Source: [Clostridium] citroniae WAL-17108
Lineage (GTDB): Bacteria; Bacillota; Clostridia; Lachnospirales; Lachnospiraceae
Assembly (NCBI RefSeq): GCF_000233455.1
Contig: NZ_JH376420.1
Coordinates: forward strand, 1,514,965-1,578,964
DNA: 64,000 nucleotides
Reading direction: 5' to 3'
The notes below the pieces were generated by a model. That model worked only from the letters and a program-made list of their open reading frames with translations, ran no database searches and was not told the origin of the DNA. Position numbers and translations under genes: made by a program. This document shows positions 56,501 through 64,000 of this stretch, in pieces (the stretch's first letter is position 1; each line of letters opens with the position of its first letter).

Positions 56501-56641
56501 GACCAGCATGGGCAGCTCCATCTCCGGGGTCAGCTCAACCTTGGTTCCTAAAAGGGACTGGATCCCGAAAAAGAAAATAGTGATAAGGCACAGGATAATG
56601 GTAGTGGGCCTTTTTACTGCGAATTTAGTGATATTAACCAT
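53594..56641 (-). CDS. RND family efflux permease
   Basis: 1015 residues with the 12-helix RND layout: helix 1 (PTTIILCLITIFFFGIQSLL), a large outer loop, helices 2-6 with VLGVGMMVDNSINVLDGCF (the proton-relay acidic residue), a second loop and helices 7-12 (MLGFLMLIGTVVNNGILYVE). It is driven by the proton gradient. In a Gram-positive cell it works with the adaptor encoded 2 bp upstream and no outer-membrane channel. Substrate unknown. Confidence 0.93.
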   Translation of the reverse strand: MVNITKFAVKRPTTIILCLITIFFFGIQSLLGTKVELTPEMELPMLVISTVYAGASPDDINELITMKQEDAITSLDGVDTIQSYSQENVSVIMVQYEYGTNIDTAYINLKKAMDGIRSDLPDDANEPTIMELDLNAQPVVTLAVSGQVDGNLYTYVDNNVVPLFEKLGSVGEVSLSGGQKSYIRVELIPEKLEQYHLTMSAVGQIVGAADFTIPAGEVKVGKQNLDVSVGNDYDNAESLKSVAIPLANGDVIHLSDIAEVYDALEDADSIGRYNGSDIISLGIKKQQSSTAIDVSRDVMKEIQEIEAVNPGIRITVVNDSSEMITESISNVFQTMIMAVILSMIVLWLFYGDLRASVIVGTSIPISIMLALISMSAMGFSLNVISLTSLVLGVGMMVDNSINVLDGCFRAKEKHNFYDAAIEGSRTMIGSITGGTITTCVVFLPLAMLSGMSGQLFKQLGYTIVFCMIASLFSAVSIVPLCYYQWHPMEKENAPVNRLMKSLQAWYRKNMPSIIPRTRLIMGTSVLLLAAAFLLASRLNVDLMSSVDEGIVQVTVKTKPGLSIESVNETLAQVEDMIINDESVDHYLLTYGSSGLSTGGGGATLNAYLKDDRKLSTDEVIDQWRRETERYKDVSITMEQGSTTSSSAMSSSDQIEIDLQSTDYDALKMAADELADALREREDVMQVHSSIENAAPVIKVKIDPVKAQAEGLTPAGIGSVIYSSLSGMDVSTVRINGEDVDIRVEYAPDRYDTIDKLQGMMITTATGTTLPLEDLGDIYYEDSPQQIERKDKQYQVAITMEPQADYKKTAEKNVKKFVDSWELPAEVEPAANSMDEMMGEELGALGGALGTGVFLIFIVMAIQFESPKFSLMVMTTIPFSLIGSFGLLFAADSPISMVSMLGFLMLIGTVVNNGILYVETVNQLLAEMPLDQALVEAGAIRMRPIFMTTLTTVISMVPNALAYGKAGAMMQGLALVNVGGLIAATALTLIMLPTYYKLVYNLGRKSLGLDEENISD

Positions 56642-56643
56642 CC

Positions 56644-57714
56644 CTATTCACCTGCTTCCCGGGTATCCAGTATCACCTGCGCGCCGTCCAGGAGTTCATT
56701 GCTCCAGCTGGTGATCACCAGACTGCTGCTGTCAAGACCTGATATTACCTCCATGCGTCCGGAGTCATAGATACCGCTTACAATCTTTGTTTTACGGGCG
56801 CTGCCGTCCTGGTAGCAGTAAACAAATGCTTCACCGTTGTCATAGTTCACCGCGTCCACCGGCACGGTCATCACAGACCTGGCCTGATCCATCACCACGG
56901 TCAGTTTCACCTTTGTTCCGCTGGTCAGACCTCCTGTCTGGCTGATCTCGGCTTTGACGTCATAAAGGCCGGTGGAAGGATTGGCCATGGTGCCCACCTC
57001 GGTCACCTGCCCCTCATAACTGGTTCCGTTCTTTTCCACGGAAACAGTGTCTCCTGCTTTCATATGTTTTAATATTTTTTCCGTGATGCCGAACTTTACC
57101 TGGAGCTGTTCACCTGCGGAGATAACACAGATCTCCGCTGATGTGTCCACATGGTCATGTGGTTCCACATTCCTTGTCTCCACCACTCCGCTGATGGGCG
57201 CCTTTACCGTGGTATAATCAAGCTGCAGCTCATACTGGTGCTTTGCTGATTCATAGGCGATCTGCGCACTTTTGGCAGAATCGCGCGCCTGTTCAATCAG
57301 CTGCTGTGACACATAGCCGGCAGCGTAAAGGGGCTCCTGCCTGGCCAGCTCCCTGGCCGCTTCATTGGATGATACGCTTGCCGCATCCATCTGCAGTTTT
57401 AAGGATGTGAGCACATCCGAGTCGATCCTGCACAGTTCCTGCCCGGCCTGCACATGGTCCCCGGCCTGAAAATACACCTCCAGAATCTCCCCTCCTATTT
57501 TGGGCTGGACCGATGCCCTGGACCGGGGCTCCACCGTACCTGTCAGGTCCGTATACAAAATAATGTCCCCTGTCTCAGGATGTTCCGCCGATATGGTAGG
57601 ACGGTTTTCGTACTGTGCCGGCTGTTCCATTGACTTTATTACATTCCATCCGATCCCCGCTGCTGCCACAAGTACAAGTCCTCCCGCCAGCAGCCTTTTT
57701 GTTGTTTTCCTCAT
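56644..57714 (-). CDS. RND periplasmic-adaptor (membrane fusion) subunit
   Basis: About 356 residues from ATG at 57714 (AGGAAGG upstream). N-terminal membrane anchor (LLAGGLVLVAAAGIGWNVI), then lipoyl-like halves (YFQAGDHVQAGQELCRID; APISGVVETRNVEPHDHVD), a helical hairpin, and a beta-barrel (VKFGITEKILKHMKAGDTV). Operon with the permease and probably the TetR gene. Confidence 0.92.
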   Translation of the reverse strand: MRKTTKRLLAGGLVLVAAAGIGWNVIKSMEQPAQYENRPTISAEHPETGDIILYTDLTGTVEPRSRASVQPKIGGEILEVYFQAGDHVQAGQELCRIDSDVLTSLKLQMDAASVSSNEAARELARQEPLYAAGYVSQQLIEQARDSAKSAQIAYESAKHQYELQLDYTTVKAPISGVVETRNVEPHDHVDTSAEICVISAGEQLQVKFGITEKILKHMKAGDTVSVEKNGTSYEGQVTEVGTMANPSTGLYDVKAEISQTGGLTSGTKVKLTVVMDQARSVMTVPVDAVNYDNGEAFVYCYQDGSARKTKIVSGIYDSGRMEVISGLDSSSLVITSWSNELLDGAQVILDTREAGE

Positions 57715-57743
57715 GTTCACGCCTTCCTTTCTGTTTGGGGAAA

Positions 57744-58361
57744 TTAAGCCCCGATTCCTTTTTCCAGTATATCCAGCTGTATCTCAGCAACTTTATTCAA
57801 CTCATCCCCCTGGCATGTGTTCCCGCAATATTGAAATAATGTCTTGAAAATGATCATGATACCAATATCGATGGCACAGGTCAGATATTCCTCATCCAGC
57901 CCCGGATACGCGGACGGATCTATGGTCTGATAACACTGTTTCCCCCTGTGCCTGCGGCGCTCCTCGCTGTAGATCTGCATCTCAGCCATGGTAAAGATCC
58001 GTTCCACTTCCCGGTCCTCTGCGGATTGCTTGCGGATCCTGTTAAGGAGCGCGCCTGTGTCGTCCCGGGTAAACATATGAAACACCCGTTTCATGCTGTT
58101 GCCAAAGCAGCCGTCTTCCTCCTGAAATGCAAGGATCAGCAATGATTCCATATGATCCAGAACCTGGCACAGCATATAGGAAAACAAATCTTCCTTTCCG
58201 TCAAAATACGTATAAAAGCTGGCGCGGCTGATTCCCGCTGTCTTGGCAACACGGCTTACGGTTATCTCCGAATACGGGACCCGGAGTATCTCCTGCTTCA
58301 TTGCATTTACGATCAACTGCTTTTTGTAAATGCACAGGTTTAAAAATTTCTGTGTTGGCAT
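57744..58361 (-). CDS. TetR family regulator of the RND operon
   Basis: 205 residues. Helix-turn-helix ITVSRVAKTAGISRASFYTYFDGKEDLF near residues 33-60. It lies 29 bp upstream of the adaptor gene in the same direction, so local, possibly auto-repressing, control of the pump is likely. Confidence 0.88.
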   Translation of the reverse strand: MPTQKFLNLCIYKKQLIVNAMKQEILRVPYSEITVSRVAKTAGISRASFYTYFDGKEDLFSYMLCQVLDHMESLLILAFQEEDGCFGNSMKRVFHMFTRDDTGALLNRIRKQSAEDREVERIFTMAEMQIYSEERRRHRGKQCYQTIDPSAYPGLDEEYLTCAIDIGIMIIFKTLFQYCGNTCQGDELNKVAEIQLDILEKGIGA

Positions 58362-58478
58362 GTACGCTCATCTCCTGTATCCTTCTTCTGCTCCCTTTAT
58401 GGCTGCCGGTGCTGCTTTTACTGTGCAGCACCAGCATATAATACAATCCACACGGTCTGTTCTTCAATGGTCAAATAA

Positions 58479-58511
58479 GGGCCGGGTGCACAATTTTTGT
58501 GCACCCGGCCC
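58479..58511. terminator. Strong bidirectional hairpin between the TetR genes
   Basis: A perfect 15-bp stem GGGCCGGGTGCACAA / TTGTGCACCCGGCCC with a TTT loop, 53 bp after the second TetR gene's stop. Confidence 0.88.
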
Positions 58512-58563
58512 CTATTTGTACTAAAACCAGACAAATTTTTAATTGATAGATACGTTGATCCTC

Positions 58564-59139
58564 TTATTCCGGATTGCGGGCGCTTCTCTCAAGGGCCATA
58601 ACAATATCCCCCTCGAACAGCACATCCATCCTGTTCATTCTTTCCTCCAGGTCATCCTTCATTCCTTTTTCCAGCCACTCCGCCATCATCCCTGCGTGGG
58701 CATATTGGTAAAATGAAATGATCAGGTCCTTATCCCGCTCCGACACATTCATCCCCTCTGAAAGCCGGTCGATCAGGTAGTGCCCCAGAACGGAGGAGGA
58801 TTTATCCAGATACATCTTGACCTCCTGCACGCCCGCAGACTGGTACAGGTTAAAAAACAACTCCCTGTTGTCCAAAATATACCTCATGCCTGCCCTTCTG
58901 GTATCCTGCACGCTGTTTCCGCTCTGCATATTAAGTTCAAGGGTCTCGATCATCTGCTCTACTCTCTGGTTCAGCATTTCTTCCAGTACATCGTATATGT
59001 CTTTAAAATGATAGTAAAAGGTATTCCTGGATATCTGGCACTTATCCGTGATCTCCTTTACGGTGATCCTGTCCACATTTTTAACCCTTGCCAGTTCCTC
59101 AAACGCTTTTACAATCGCCATTTTAGTAAGTGCCGCCAT
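58564..59139 (-). CDS. TetR family regulator
   Basis: 191 residues from ATG at 59139 (AAGGGGAT upstream). Helix-turn-helix ITVKEITDKCQISRNTFYYHFKDIYD near residues 22-47, and a C-terminal domain of the DhaS/TetR_C_8 type (FYQYAHAGMMAEWLEKGM). It is separated from the pump operon by a strong terminator, so its target is uncertain. Confidence 0.88.
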   Translation of the reverse strand: MAALTKMAIVKAFEELARVKNVDRITVKEITDKCQISRNTFYYHFKDIYDVLEEMLNQRVEQMIETLELNMQSGNSVQDTRRAGMRYILDNRELFFNLYQSAGVQEVKMYLDKSSSVLGHYLIDRLSEGMNVSERDKDLIISFYQYAHAGMMAEWLEKGMKDDLEERMNRMDVLFEGDIVMALERSARNPE

Positions 59140-59245
59140 ATGTATCCCCTTTTTTATCTTTTCGATCTGCAAAAAATTATACTACAGGGCCTCCCATCAC
59201 ACAAGCAAAAAAATACACTCTTCCATAATAAACAGTGTATATGCA

Positions 59246-59276
59246 AAACAGGGGCACGGATATCCATGTCCCTGTT
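59246..59276 (-). terminator. spoIIIA operon terminator
   Basis: On the minus strand AACAGGGACATGG pairs with a CCGTGCCCCTGTT arm (imperfect), followed by TTT, downstream of spoIIIAH. Confidence 0.65.
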
Positions 59277-59310
59277 CAAATCCATTTTCATATAAGCGCT
59301 TAACTCTCCG

Positions 59311-60186
59311 TTATTCCGCCATATTGAGCAGTGTGATAATAATCTGGTCAGCCCCAACCTCTGCCTTGCGCTTTACGATATCCTCGATCTGTGCGCGCTG
59401 GGGATCGGTTATGGACGGGGCATTGATCACAACATCTACCTTATCCTGGGTGATGCTCACCACCGGGTCTGAGAAGCCTTTTGCCATCAGGAGGGTTTCT
59501 GCGGCATTTTCCTTCTCGGAAACCTCGGTCAGTTTGATCATATCCTGGATTGCCTGCTGCTTGGCAGCCTCATCAATGCTGGTGCTGTTGATCAGGGTCA
59601 TCAGGGTCTCCTTATTCTTTGCACGGATCTGTTCCCTGCTGAGCTGCACATTTGCTATGTAATCAGCCACGCTCATCCCGCTGGTCAGGACCGCTTCCCC
59701 CGGGTTCTCAAGGCCGGTTTGGGCTGAACCGTCTGTTCCTGCCTGAGCCATCTGTCCCGCGTCCGCTGTCTGTCCTGCGTCTGCGGCCTGGGTTGCTTCC
59801 TCAACCGCTGCGTTATTCCCGGCCTGAGCCAAAGCTCCTGCATCCGTTCCAGGATCAGCTGCCGCCTGGGCACCGTCCGCATCGCTGACCGCATCCAGAT
59901 CCGATGGATCCTGGTCAAGACTGGGTATTTCCTGAAGTCCTGACTGTCCGGTCAGGGAAGCTGCCTGATTCTCCGCCAGGATATCCTCATCTGATATGTC
60001 CATGGCCCCTGCCTCGTACACCGTGTTTCCGTTTGCCAGATCCTTTTTCCCCGCATAGTTCAGATATCCTGCCGCTGCGATCATGACAGCCAGCGTGGTG
60101 ATGATGATCTGGTTCCTGCGGAACAAACGTTTCATGTTCATGTCCTTCATATGCTCTTTGACCTGTTTCATATTCTTGATTTTCAT
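59311..60186 (-). CDS. spoIIIAH: Stage III sporulation protein AH
   Basis: About 291 residues from ATG at 60186 (AAAGGAG upstream). One N-terminal membrane helix (NQIIITTLAVMIAAAGYL), a long low-complexity Ala/Gln/Gly/Asp linker (about 60-165), then the conserved YscJ-like ring domain (EQIRAKNKETLMTLINSTS ... DPQRAQIEDIVKRK). In the mother cell it forms the feeding-tube channel with forespore SpoIIQ. The linker is unusually long. Last gene of the operon. Confidence 0.93.
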   Translation of the reverse strand: MKIKNMKQVKEHMKDMNMKRLFRRNQIIITTLAVMIAAAGYLNYAGKKDLANGNTVYEAGAMDISDEDILAENQAASLTGQSGLQEIPSLDQDPSDLDAVSDADGAQAAADPGTDAGALAQAGNNAAVEEATQAADAGQTADAGQMAQAGTDGSAQTGLENPGEAVLTSGMSVADYIANVQLSREQIRAKNKETLMTLINSTSIDEAAKQQAIQDMIKLTEVSEKENAAETLLMAKGFSDPVVSITQDKVDVVINAPSITDPQRAQIEDIVKRKAEVGADQIIITLLNMAE

Positions 60187-60203
60187 ATCCTGCACTCCTT
60201 TAT

Positions 60204-60941
60204 TTATTCCACCCTCTTTAATACTTTTATTTTATGTGGGGGAAGGCCAAATAATGCTTCCATTGCCTCAGAAATTTCAGCTTTTATCGTTGGACTGCCT
60301 CCGCCCTCCGCGCTGATGATGATTCCGGAGATCTCCGGACTCAGTTCTTTCTCTATGATAGGCACGTTCCCGCTTCCGTTGGAACCTGAGCCGGACAACA
60401 CCGTGCTCTCATCCGACTGGCTGTTTGCAACTTCCCTGGTGCCCCCGCCCGAATCCTTTTCCTGGGTTGTGCTGGAACTGGTGGATCGGTCTACCCTTAC
60501 CACCTTTTCACTGGAGGATTTTAAGACCACCATAACATCCACCTTTCCCACCCCGTCCACTGACTTAAGAAGGTTCTTGATCCGGTTTTCCATCTGGGTC
60601 TCATAGGAACCTTCCCCGCCAGGAGACGCTGATGCGGGATATGCAGGATCCCCCTCACTGTTTTCAGAGGAACCGCCGCCCATGTGATCCTGGCCCAATG
60701 ACCCGAACATGGAGGACTCTCCGGTCTGTGCCGGATCCTGTGCGTCTCCGGTCCAAAGGGGCACCGCCCCCGGACCCTGGCTGTCTGCAGCAGTCTGGTT
60801 CTCCTTCCCTTTATCCTTTTTCTGGCTGCCCGGCAAAGGAAATGACAGGATCATCAAAAGAACCCCTATGAGCAATAACAGCAGCCACTTTTCCTTAGTC
60901 ATTTTTCCACTGAATTTGGATATGCGATTCTTCAATCCCAT
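60204..60941 (-). CDS. spoIIIAG: Stage III sporulation protein AG
   Basis: 245 residues from ATG at 60941 (AAAGGTGG upstream); ATG at 60902 is a weaker choice. One membrane helix (WLLLLLIGVLLMILSFPL), a Gly/Ser/Asp-rich linker, and the ring-forming domain (METQMENRIKNLL-like start, KVDVMVVLKSSSEKVV, ISGIIISAEGGGSPTIKAEI). It forms the large ring of the SpoIIIA-SpoIIQ complex. Overlaps spoIIIAF by 47 bp. Confidence 0.92.
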   Translation of the reverse strand: MGLKNRISKFSGKMTKEKWLLLLLIGVLLMILSFPLPGSQKKDKGKENQTAADSQGPGAVPLWTGDAQDPAQTGESSMFGSLGQDHMGGGSSENSEGDPAYPASASPGGEGSYETQMENRIKNLLKSVDGVGKVDVMVVLKSSSEKVVRVDRSTSSSTTQEKDSGGGTREVANSQSDESTVLSGSGSNGSGNVPIIEKELSPEISGIIISAEGGGSPTIKAEISEAMEALFGLPPHKIKVLKRVE

Positions 60942-61629
60942 AATACCCCGCCACCTTTCCCGTTAAACGGTGAATGATTTGATTCCTGCCCCCGGCAGCT
61001 TCCCCTCCCCCAGATGATCCGTTTTCCCCATCATCTTCCCTGCCACCTCTGCGGCCGTCACCCCGGCCATCCGCCCGGTCACCTGCCTGACTCTCTTCCC
61101 CAAGCTCCACCGGTTCCACCATGATACTGTCCACCTGGTTGGCCTCCACGTTCACAGGGCGGCTGCCCATATAGTCTTCCTTTCCCTTTTCTTCCCCTTC
61201 ACTGCGCCGGATCTGCATCTGAATGTCCGTCACCTGCCCATATGTGCTGCTGTTCCTGTCACTGTCGATCTGCACCCTGGCATTGACACAGGCAAAGCCG
61301 TCAGCAGCGGCCATGGCGGCCACATCCTGTTCCACAGCCTCCTCATACTTTCCCATAATACGGTCCAGCCTCTTGTCATCCATCTCCCACAGCTGGCTTT
61401 TTAGATCCGCCGTATCATTATACAGGGAAATGGACCGGAACATGGAGGATATCTGTTCATCCAGGCGCAGCTTACCGGTCAGAGGGCTTACCACCAGGAG
61501 GATCAGCACCATTCCGGCAAAAAAGCGGATATATTTCTCATATTTAGAGTCTGCCAGAAGGTTGCTCACCACGGACAGGAAGATCATATAATATATGATG
61601 TTTTTTACCCAGCTGTAGACAGACTCCAT
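60895..61629 (-). CDS. spoIIIAF: Stage III sporulation protein AF
   Basis: 244 residues from ATG at 61629. Two N-terminal helices (WVKNIIYYMIFLSVVSNLL; YIRFFAGMVLILLVVSPL), then a soluble ring-building domain and a low-complexity Gly/Asp/Arg stretch (GDGRRGGREDDGENG) before the conserved end (VAGYYGIEESHIQIQW). Confidence 0.9.
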   Translation of the reverse strand: MESVYSWVKNIIYYMIFLSVVSNLLADSKYEKYIRFFAGMVLILLVVSPLTGKLRLDEQISSMFRSISLYNDTADLKSQLWEMDDKRLDRIMGKYEEAVEQDVAAMAAADGFACVNARVQIDSDRNSSTYGQVTDIQMQIRRSEGEEKGKEDYMGSRPVNVEANQVDSIMVEPVELGEESQAGDRADGRGDGRRGGREDDGENGSSGGGEAAGGRNQIIHRLTGKVAGYYGIEESHIQIQWKND

Positions 61630-61685
61630 ACAAACCTCCATTTAAATAATTTCAGAAATCATCCGGCGCTCTGTTCACTCAAACT

Positions 61686-62972
61686 CTAGGATGCGAAATA
61701 ATTCACATTCGTGGATGCACAGGTAATGGCAATGGATATCATAAACAGGAACATGGAGTACAGAACGATCTGGATCAAAAGCTTGTGCCCCTTGGACACC
61801 CCCGACACGCAGGACACCACCCGCTTGTCGCACACCGGCTGCATGACGGCAGCCACGCACTGGTAAAGTACCATGAGCACCATGAGTTTTATAATGGGAA
61901 TCACGGTGATCACTGCCAGCACCACCACGGCCGCCGCTCCCATGGTATTCTTGATCAATACACCTGAGCCCAGAACCATCTGGGCCATGGCTCCGGCCCC
62001 CTGGCCCAGACCCGGTATAATCTCCAGCAGCCGCTTCATTCCCGCTTGACCGGCCGCATCCGCATAGGGTAAAATCATGGACTGAATCAGATGGAACCCC
62101 ACCACCAGGCCGGTAAGTGTCTTAAGGCCCCATCCCACTGCCTGTTCCAGAAGTTCCGTAAGCTTGGTTAGAAGGGCTTCCTTCACCACATGACTGCCCA
62201 GGACCATCAGCACGTAGATCTTCACCATGGAAAGCAGGACCGTACTGCAGATCCACTGGACCAGGGTCACTGCCCCCAGCATTCCTTCATATAGCGCCAG
62301 GGCGCTCATGCTTCCCCCGGAAAATGCCACCGACATAAAGTATGCGGGCATCATCAGCTTCATAAATTCCAGGATCTGATCCAGCACCTGGGCCGCCACC
62401 TGAAGGCTGGCCGCAAAACTGGCTGCCAGACATGTAAAGAGAAGGATGTAGGTTACAAAGAATCCCGTATCTGAAATCTGTCCGCCCTTAAACACGGATG
62501 ATACATTTGAAAACACAGCCCCTATGATCCCAATGGCCGCCACCTGAAACAGCATGTGCCCGCCCCTTCTCACCTCGGAAAACAGCGTGTTCTGAATCCC
62601 TGCTCCCGCCTGTCCCAAAATCCCTTTCAGATTTCCCTTGACCAGCTCCTTCATCAGTTCCCAGAAGGAAAAATTTCCCTGGATCCCATCCTGCTGTCCC
62701 ATGACTTCGTTTAAAAACTGCTGAAGCCCTTCCATCTCATCCTGGATGCCCAGTTCCTGGGCCGCATGGTCCATGTCCGTTCCTGAATCTTCCGAAACGC
62801 TCCCATCCAAAACGCTCCCATCCAAAACGGACGGCAATCCGTCCATATTATAAGCAGAGGTATCCGCGGTAACGGCCCAGGCCATTGCACTGCCGGCTCC
62901 AAAGGCAGAAAGCAGAATGACCAGGCCCGTGACAACAGCTGCCTTTGTAAACCATTTTTCCGTCCCTCTCAT
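61686..62972 (-). CDS. spoIIIAE: Stage III sporulation protein AE
   Basis: 428 residues from ATG at 62972, overlapping the spoIIIAD stop; the much longer frame to 63383 runs over spoIIIAD and spoIIIAC and is not real. A signal-like helix is followed by many membrane helices (for example FFVTYILLFTCLAASFAASL, AAAVVVLAVITVIPIIKLMV). It is the polytopic part of the channel. A small in-protein duplication (LDGSVLDGSV) lies near residue 50. Confidence 0.93.
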   Translation of the reverse strand: MRGTEKWFTKAAVVTGLVILLSAFGAGSAMAWAVTADTSAYNMDGLPSVLDGSVLDGSVSEDSGTDMDHAAQELGIQDEMEGLQQFLNEVMGQQDGIQGNFSFWELMKELVKGNLKGILGQAGAGIQNTLFSEVRRGGHMLFQVAAIGIIGAVFSNVSSVFKGGQISDTGFFVTYILLFTCLAASFAASLQVAAQVLDQILEFMKLMMPAYFMSVAFSGGSMSALALYEGMLGAVTLVQWICSTVLLSMVKIYVLMVLGSHVVKEALLTKLTELLEQAVGWGLKTLTGLVVGFHLIQSMILPYADAAGQAGMKRLLEIIPGLGQGAGAMAQMVLGSGVLIKNTMGAAAVVVLAVITVIPIIKLMVLMVLYQCVAAVMQPVCDKRVVSCVSGVSKGHKLLIQIVLYSMFLFMISIAITCASTNVNYFAS

Positions 62973-63355
62973 GACAAAAATGTCTCCAGGGTGCCAAACA
63001 GGGCCAGCAGGATGGGCATGCTGATGCCCAGTATGGACAGCTTTCCAAAGATCTCGATCTGGTTTCCCAGGGAGCCATATCCCGCATCCTTGCAGATGCC
63101 TGAGGCAAATTCCGCCACATATGTAATGCCGATCATCTTGAGAAGGGTCACAAGATACACGCTGTTTACCTTTATGTATCCCTGGATCTGTTCCAGCGCA
63201 TCCAGGATCGCCCTCAGCTTGCCAGTGCCGTAAAAAAAGATAAAAAAGCCTGCCGCCATGACCATATAGGCCGCATACTCCCCTTTGATCCCCTTTAACT
63301 GCACTGCCAGCAATACGGTGGCAATCCCGGCTGCCGCGATCGTGATGATTGTCAT
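62969..63355 (-). CDS. spoIIIAD: Stage III sporulation protein AD
   Basis: 128 residues, four membrane helices (IITIAAAGIATVLLAVQL, YAAYMVMAAGFFIFFYG, LVTLLKMIGITYVAEFASGI, LGISMPILLALFGTLE). Typical length and order after spoIIIAC. Confidence 0.95.
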   Translation of the reverse strand: MTIITIAAAGIATVLLAVQLKGIKGEYAAYMVMAAGFFIFFYGTGKLRAILDALEQIQGYIKVNSVYLVTLLKMIGITYVAEFASGICKDAGYGSLGNQIEIFGKLSILGISMPILLALFGTLETFLS

Positions 63356-63372
63356 ACAGCCACCGCCTTTCC

Positions 63373-63567
63373 CTATAACGCAAACAGGTTCTTCATGGTT
63401 TCAAACAGATCATATATGTATGGTATCATCCAGAACAGCACCAGGACCAGCCCTGCCAGGCTTGTCAGGAATGCCTGTTCATCCCTGCCGCTGTGTTTTA
63501 ACACCTGGCAGATTACGGAAACCAGGATTCCAACTGCCGCTATTCTAAATATCAGATTTACACCCAT
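63373..63567 (-). CDS. spoIIIAC: Stage III sporulation protein AC
   Basis: 64 residues from ATG at 63567. Two membrane helices (LIFRIAAVGILVSVICQVL; LVLVLFWMIPYIYDLFETM) separated by KHSGRDEQAFLTS. Size and order are typical. Confidence 0.95.
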   Translation of the reverse strand: MGVNLIFRIAAVGILVSVICQVLKHSGRDEQAFLTSLAGLVLVLFWMIPYIYDLFETMKNLFAL

Positions 63568-63647
63568 TTGCCGTCTCCTCAACTTTTAATATTCCATTTC
63601 AACACGCGCCGGAGCGTGATCCGGCATTCGTACATCATGATCCGGTA

Positions 63648-64000
63648 TTAATACATCATAATGACAAGGAACATACCCCCCATAATGCCAAGGCTGGTAT
63701 AAAGCCTGCATTTTTCCCTCTGGTTAGTCCTCAGATAATCAATGGACAGATCCAGCTGTTCTAAATACAGCTTCAGGGTACGCTCCTGCATGTCCACATC
63801 CAGATACCCCAGATGTTCCCCCAGGCCGGTCAGCTGTTCCAGATCCTCATCTGTGAGGGGAAGCCTTACCTTAGGAGAGGAAAGCAGCCCTACCTCCCTG
63901 CTCCATATCTCCTGAAGGGATTCCCCTTCCTGGCGGCAGATTCCCTCCGCCGCTGAGGTAAAAAGCGTTCCCAGCGGACCGGGGTCCCGCTTTCCCACAC
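63648..64000 (-). CDS. spoIIIAB: Stage III sporulation protein AB (partial)
   Basis: The C-terminal 116 residues; the start lies beyond the window. The pattern TLFTSAAEGICRQEGESLQEIW, LGYLDVDMQERTLKLYLEQL and a C-terminal membrane helix (YTSLGIMGGMFLVIMMY) match SpoIIIAB, a GspF-like membrane protein. Confidence 0.93.
   Translation of the reverse strand, partial: VGKRDPGPLGTLFTSAAEGICRQEGESLQEIWSREVGLLSSPKVRLPLTDEDLEQLTGLGEHLGYLDVDMQERTLKLYLEQLDLSIDYLRTNQREKCRLYTSLGIMGGMFLVIMMY

Noticed and set aside
61686-63383. A 565-residue version of SpoIIIAE
   Set aside because: The first 137 residues are out-of-frame reading of spoIIIAD and spoIIIAC; the true start is at 62972.

Overview
ORGANISM. The window looks like the chromosome of an anaerobic, spore-forming Lachnospiraceae bacterium, probably of the Enterocloster/Lachnoclostridium (Clostridium bolteae-clostridioforme) type. 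The grounds are a nearly complete spoIIIA operon, spoIVB and spo0A, two collagen-like exosporium proteins, a superoxide reductase, and the clostridial gene order asp23-nusB-xseA-xseB-ispA-dxs-tlyA-nadK-argR-recN-spoIVB...spo0A. The genus is inferred, not proven. LAYOUT. 1-6.5 kb: metY (O-acetylhomoserine sulfhydrylase), a wall amidase, superoxide reductase, small hypothetical genes, tRNA-Glu(CTC), two copies of an unassigned terminator-ended small-RNA candidate, and two perfect DnaA boxes. 6.6-14 kb: housekeeping genes on the minus strand (HD phosphohydrolase, smpB, rnr, secG, manA, eno) and a secreted wall-binding protein. 14.4-19.4 kb: a glycosyltransferase followed by two BclA-like collagen proteins, plausibly an exosporium glycoprotein cluster. 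19.6-28.1 kb: a frameshifted DUF2461 gene, an ECF-like sigma factor, a PrsA-like foldase, a HAD phosphatase, maf, membrane proteins, glgA and spo0A. 28.1-42.7 kb: an AT-rich accessory block inserted between spo0A and spoIVB, which are normally neighbours. 42.7-53.5 kb: the conserved spoIVB-to-asp23 cluster. 53.6-59.1 kb: an RND efflux pump with two TetR regulators. 59.3-64 kb: spoIIIAH to spoIIIAB, the last cut by the window edge. ACCESSORY BLOCK. The last 118 bp of spoIVB occur three times in the same orientation (30074-30191, 38292-38409, and inside intact spoIVB at 42727-42844). They bound two tandem cassettes with no recognisable recombinase. The duplication begins at the codons for the SpoIVB active-site motif GMSGSP. 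Cassette 1 (30.2-38.3 kb) holds a type I-C CRISPR effector operon in the order cas5-cas8c-cas7-cas3, without cas4, cas1 or cas2, followed by a Schlafen/AlbA-type gene. A three-spacer array lies just beyond the left repeat. Cassette 2 (38.4-42.7 kb) holds an AAA+ ATPase / subtilisin-like protease pair resembling the IetAS anti-phage module, with the protease split by a frameshift at a homopolymer, and a DUF3892-like gene. MOST INTERESTING. Upstream of cas5, on the opposite strand, lies what looks like a complete gene for a crRNA-like regulatory RNA. It has a hairpin followed by the exact 11-nt repeat handle, then a pseudo-spacer, then a strong terminator. The pseudo-spacer matches the cas5 promoter at positions 1-11 and 13-17, directly next to a TTC PAM, and the predicted R-loop covers the -10 box. 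Its mismatches at positions 12 and 18 fall on every-sixth positions, which are flipped out in type I crRNAs. This suggests Cascade-guided autorepression of the cas operon (CreR-like). The cas8c gene also carries a strong internal ribosome-binding site and start for a Cas11c-like small subunit.
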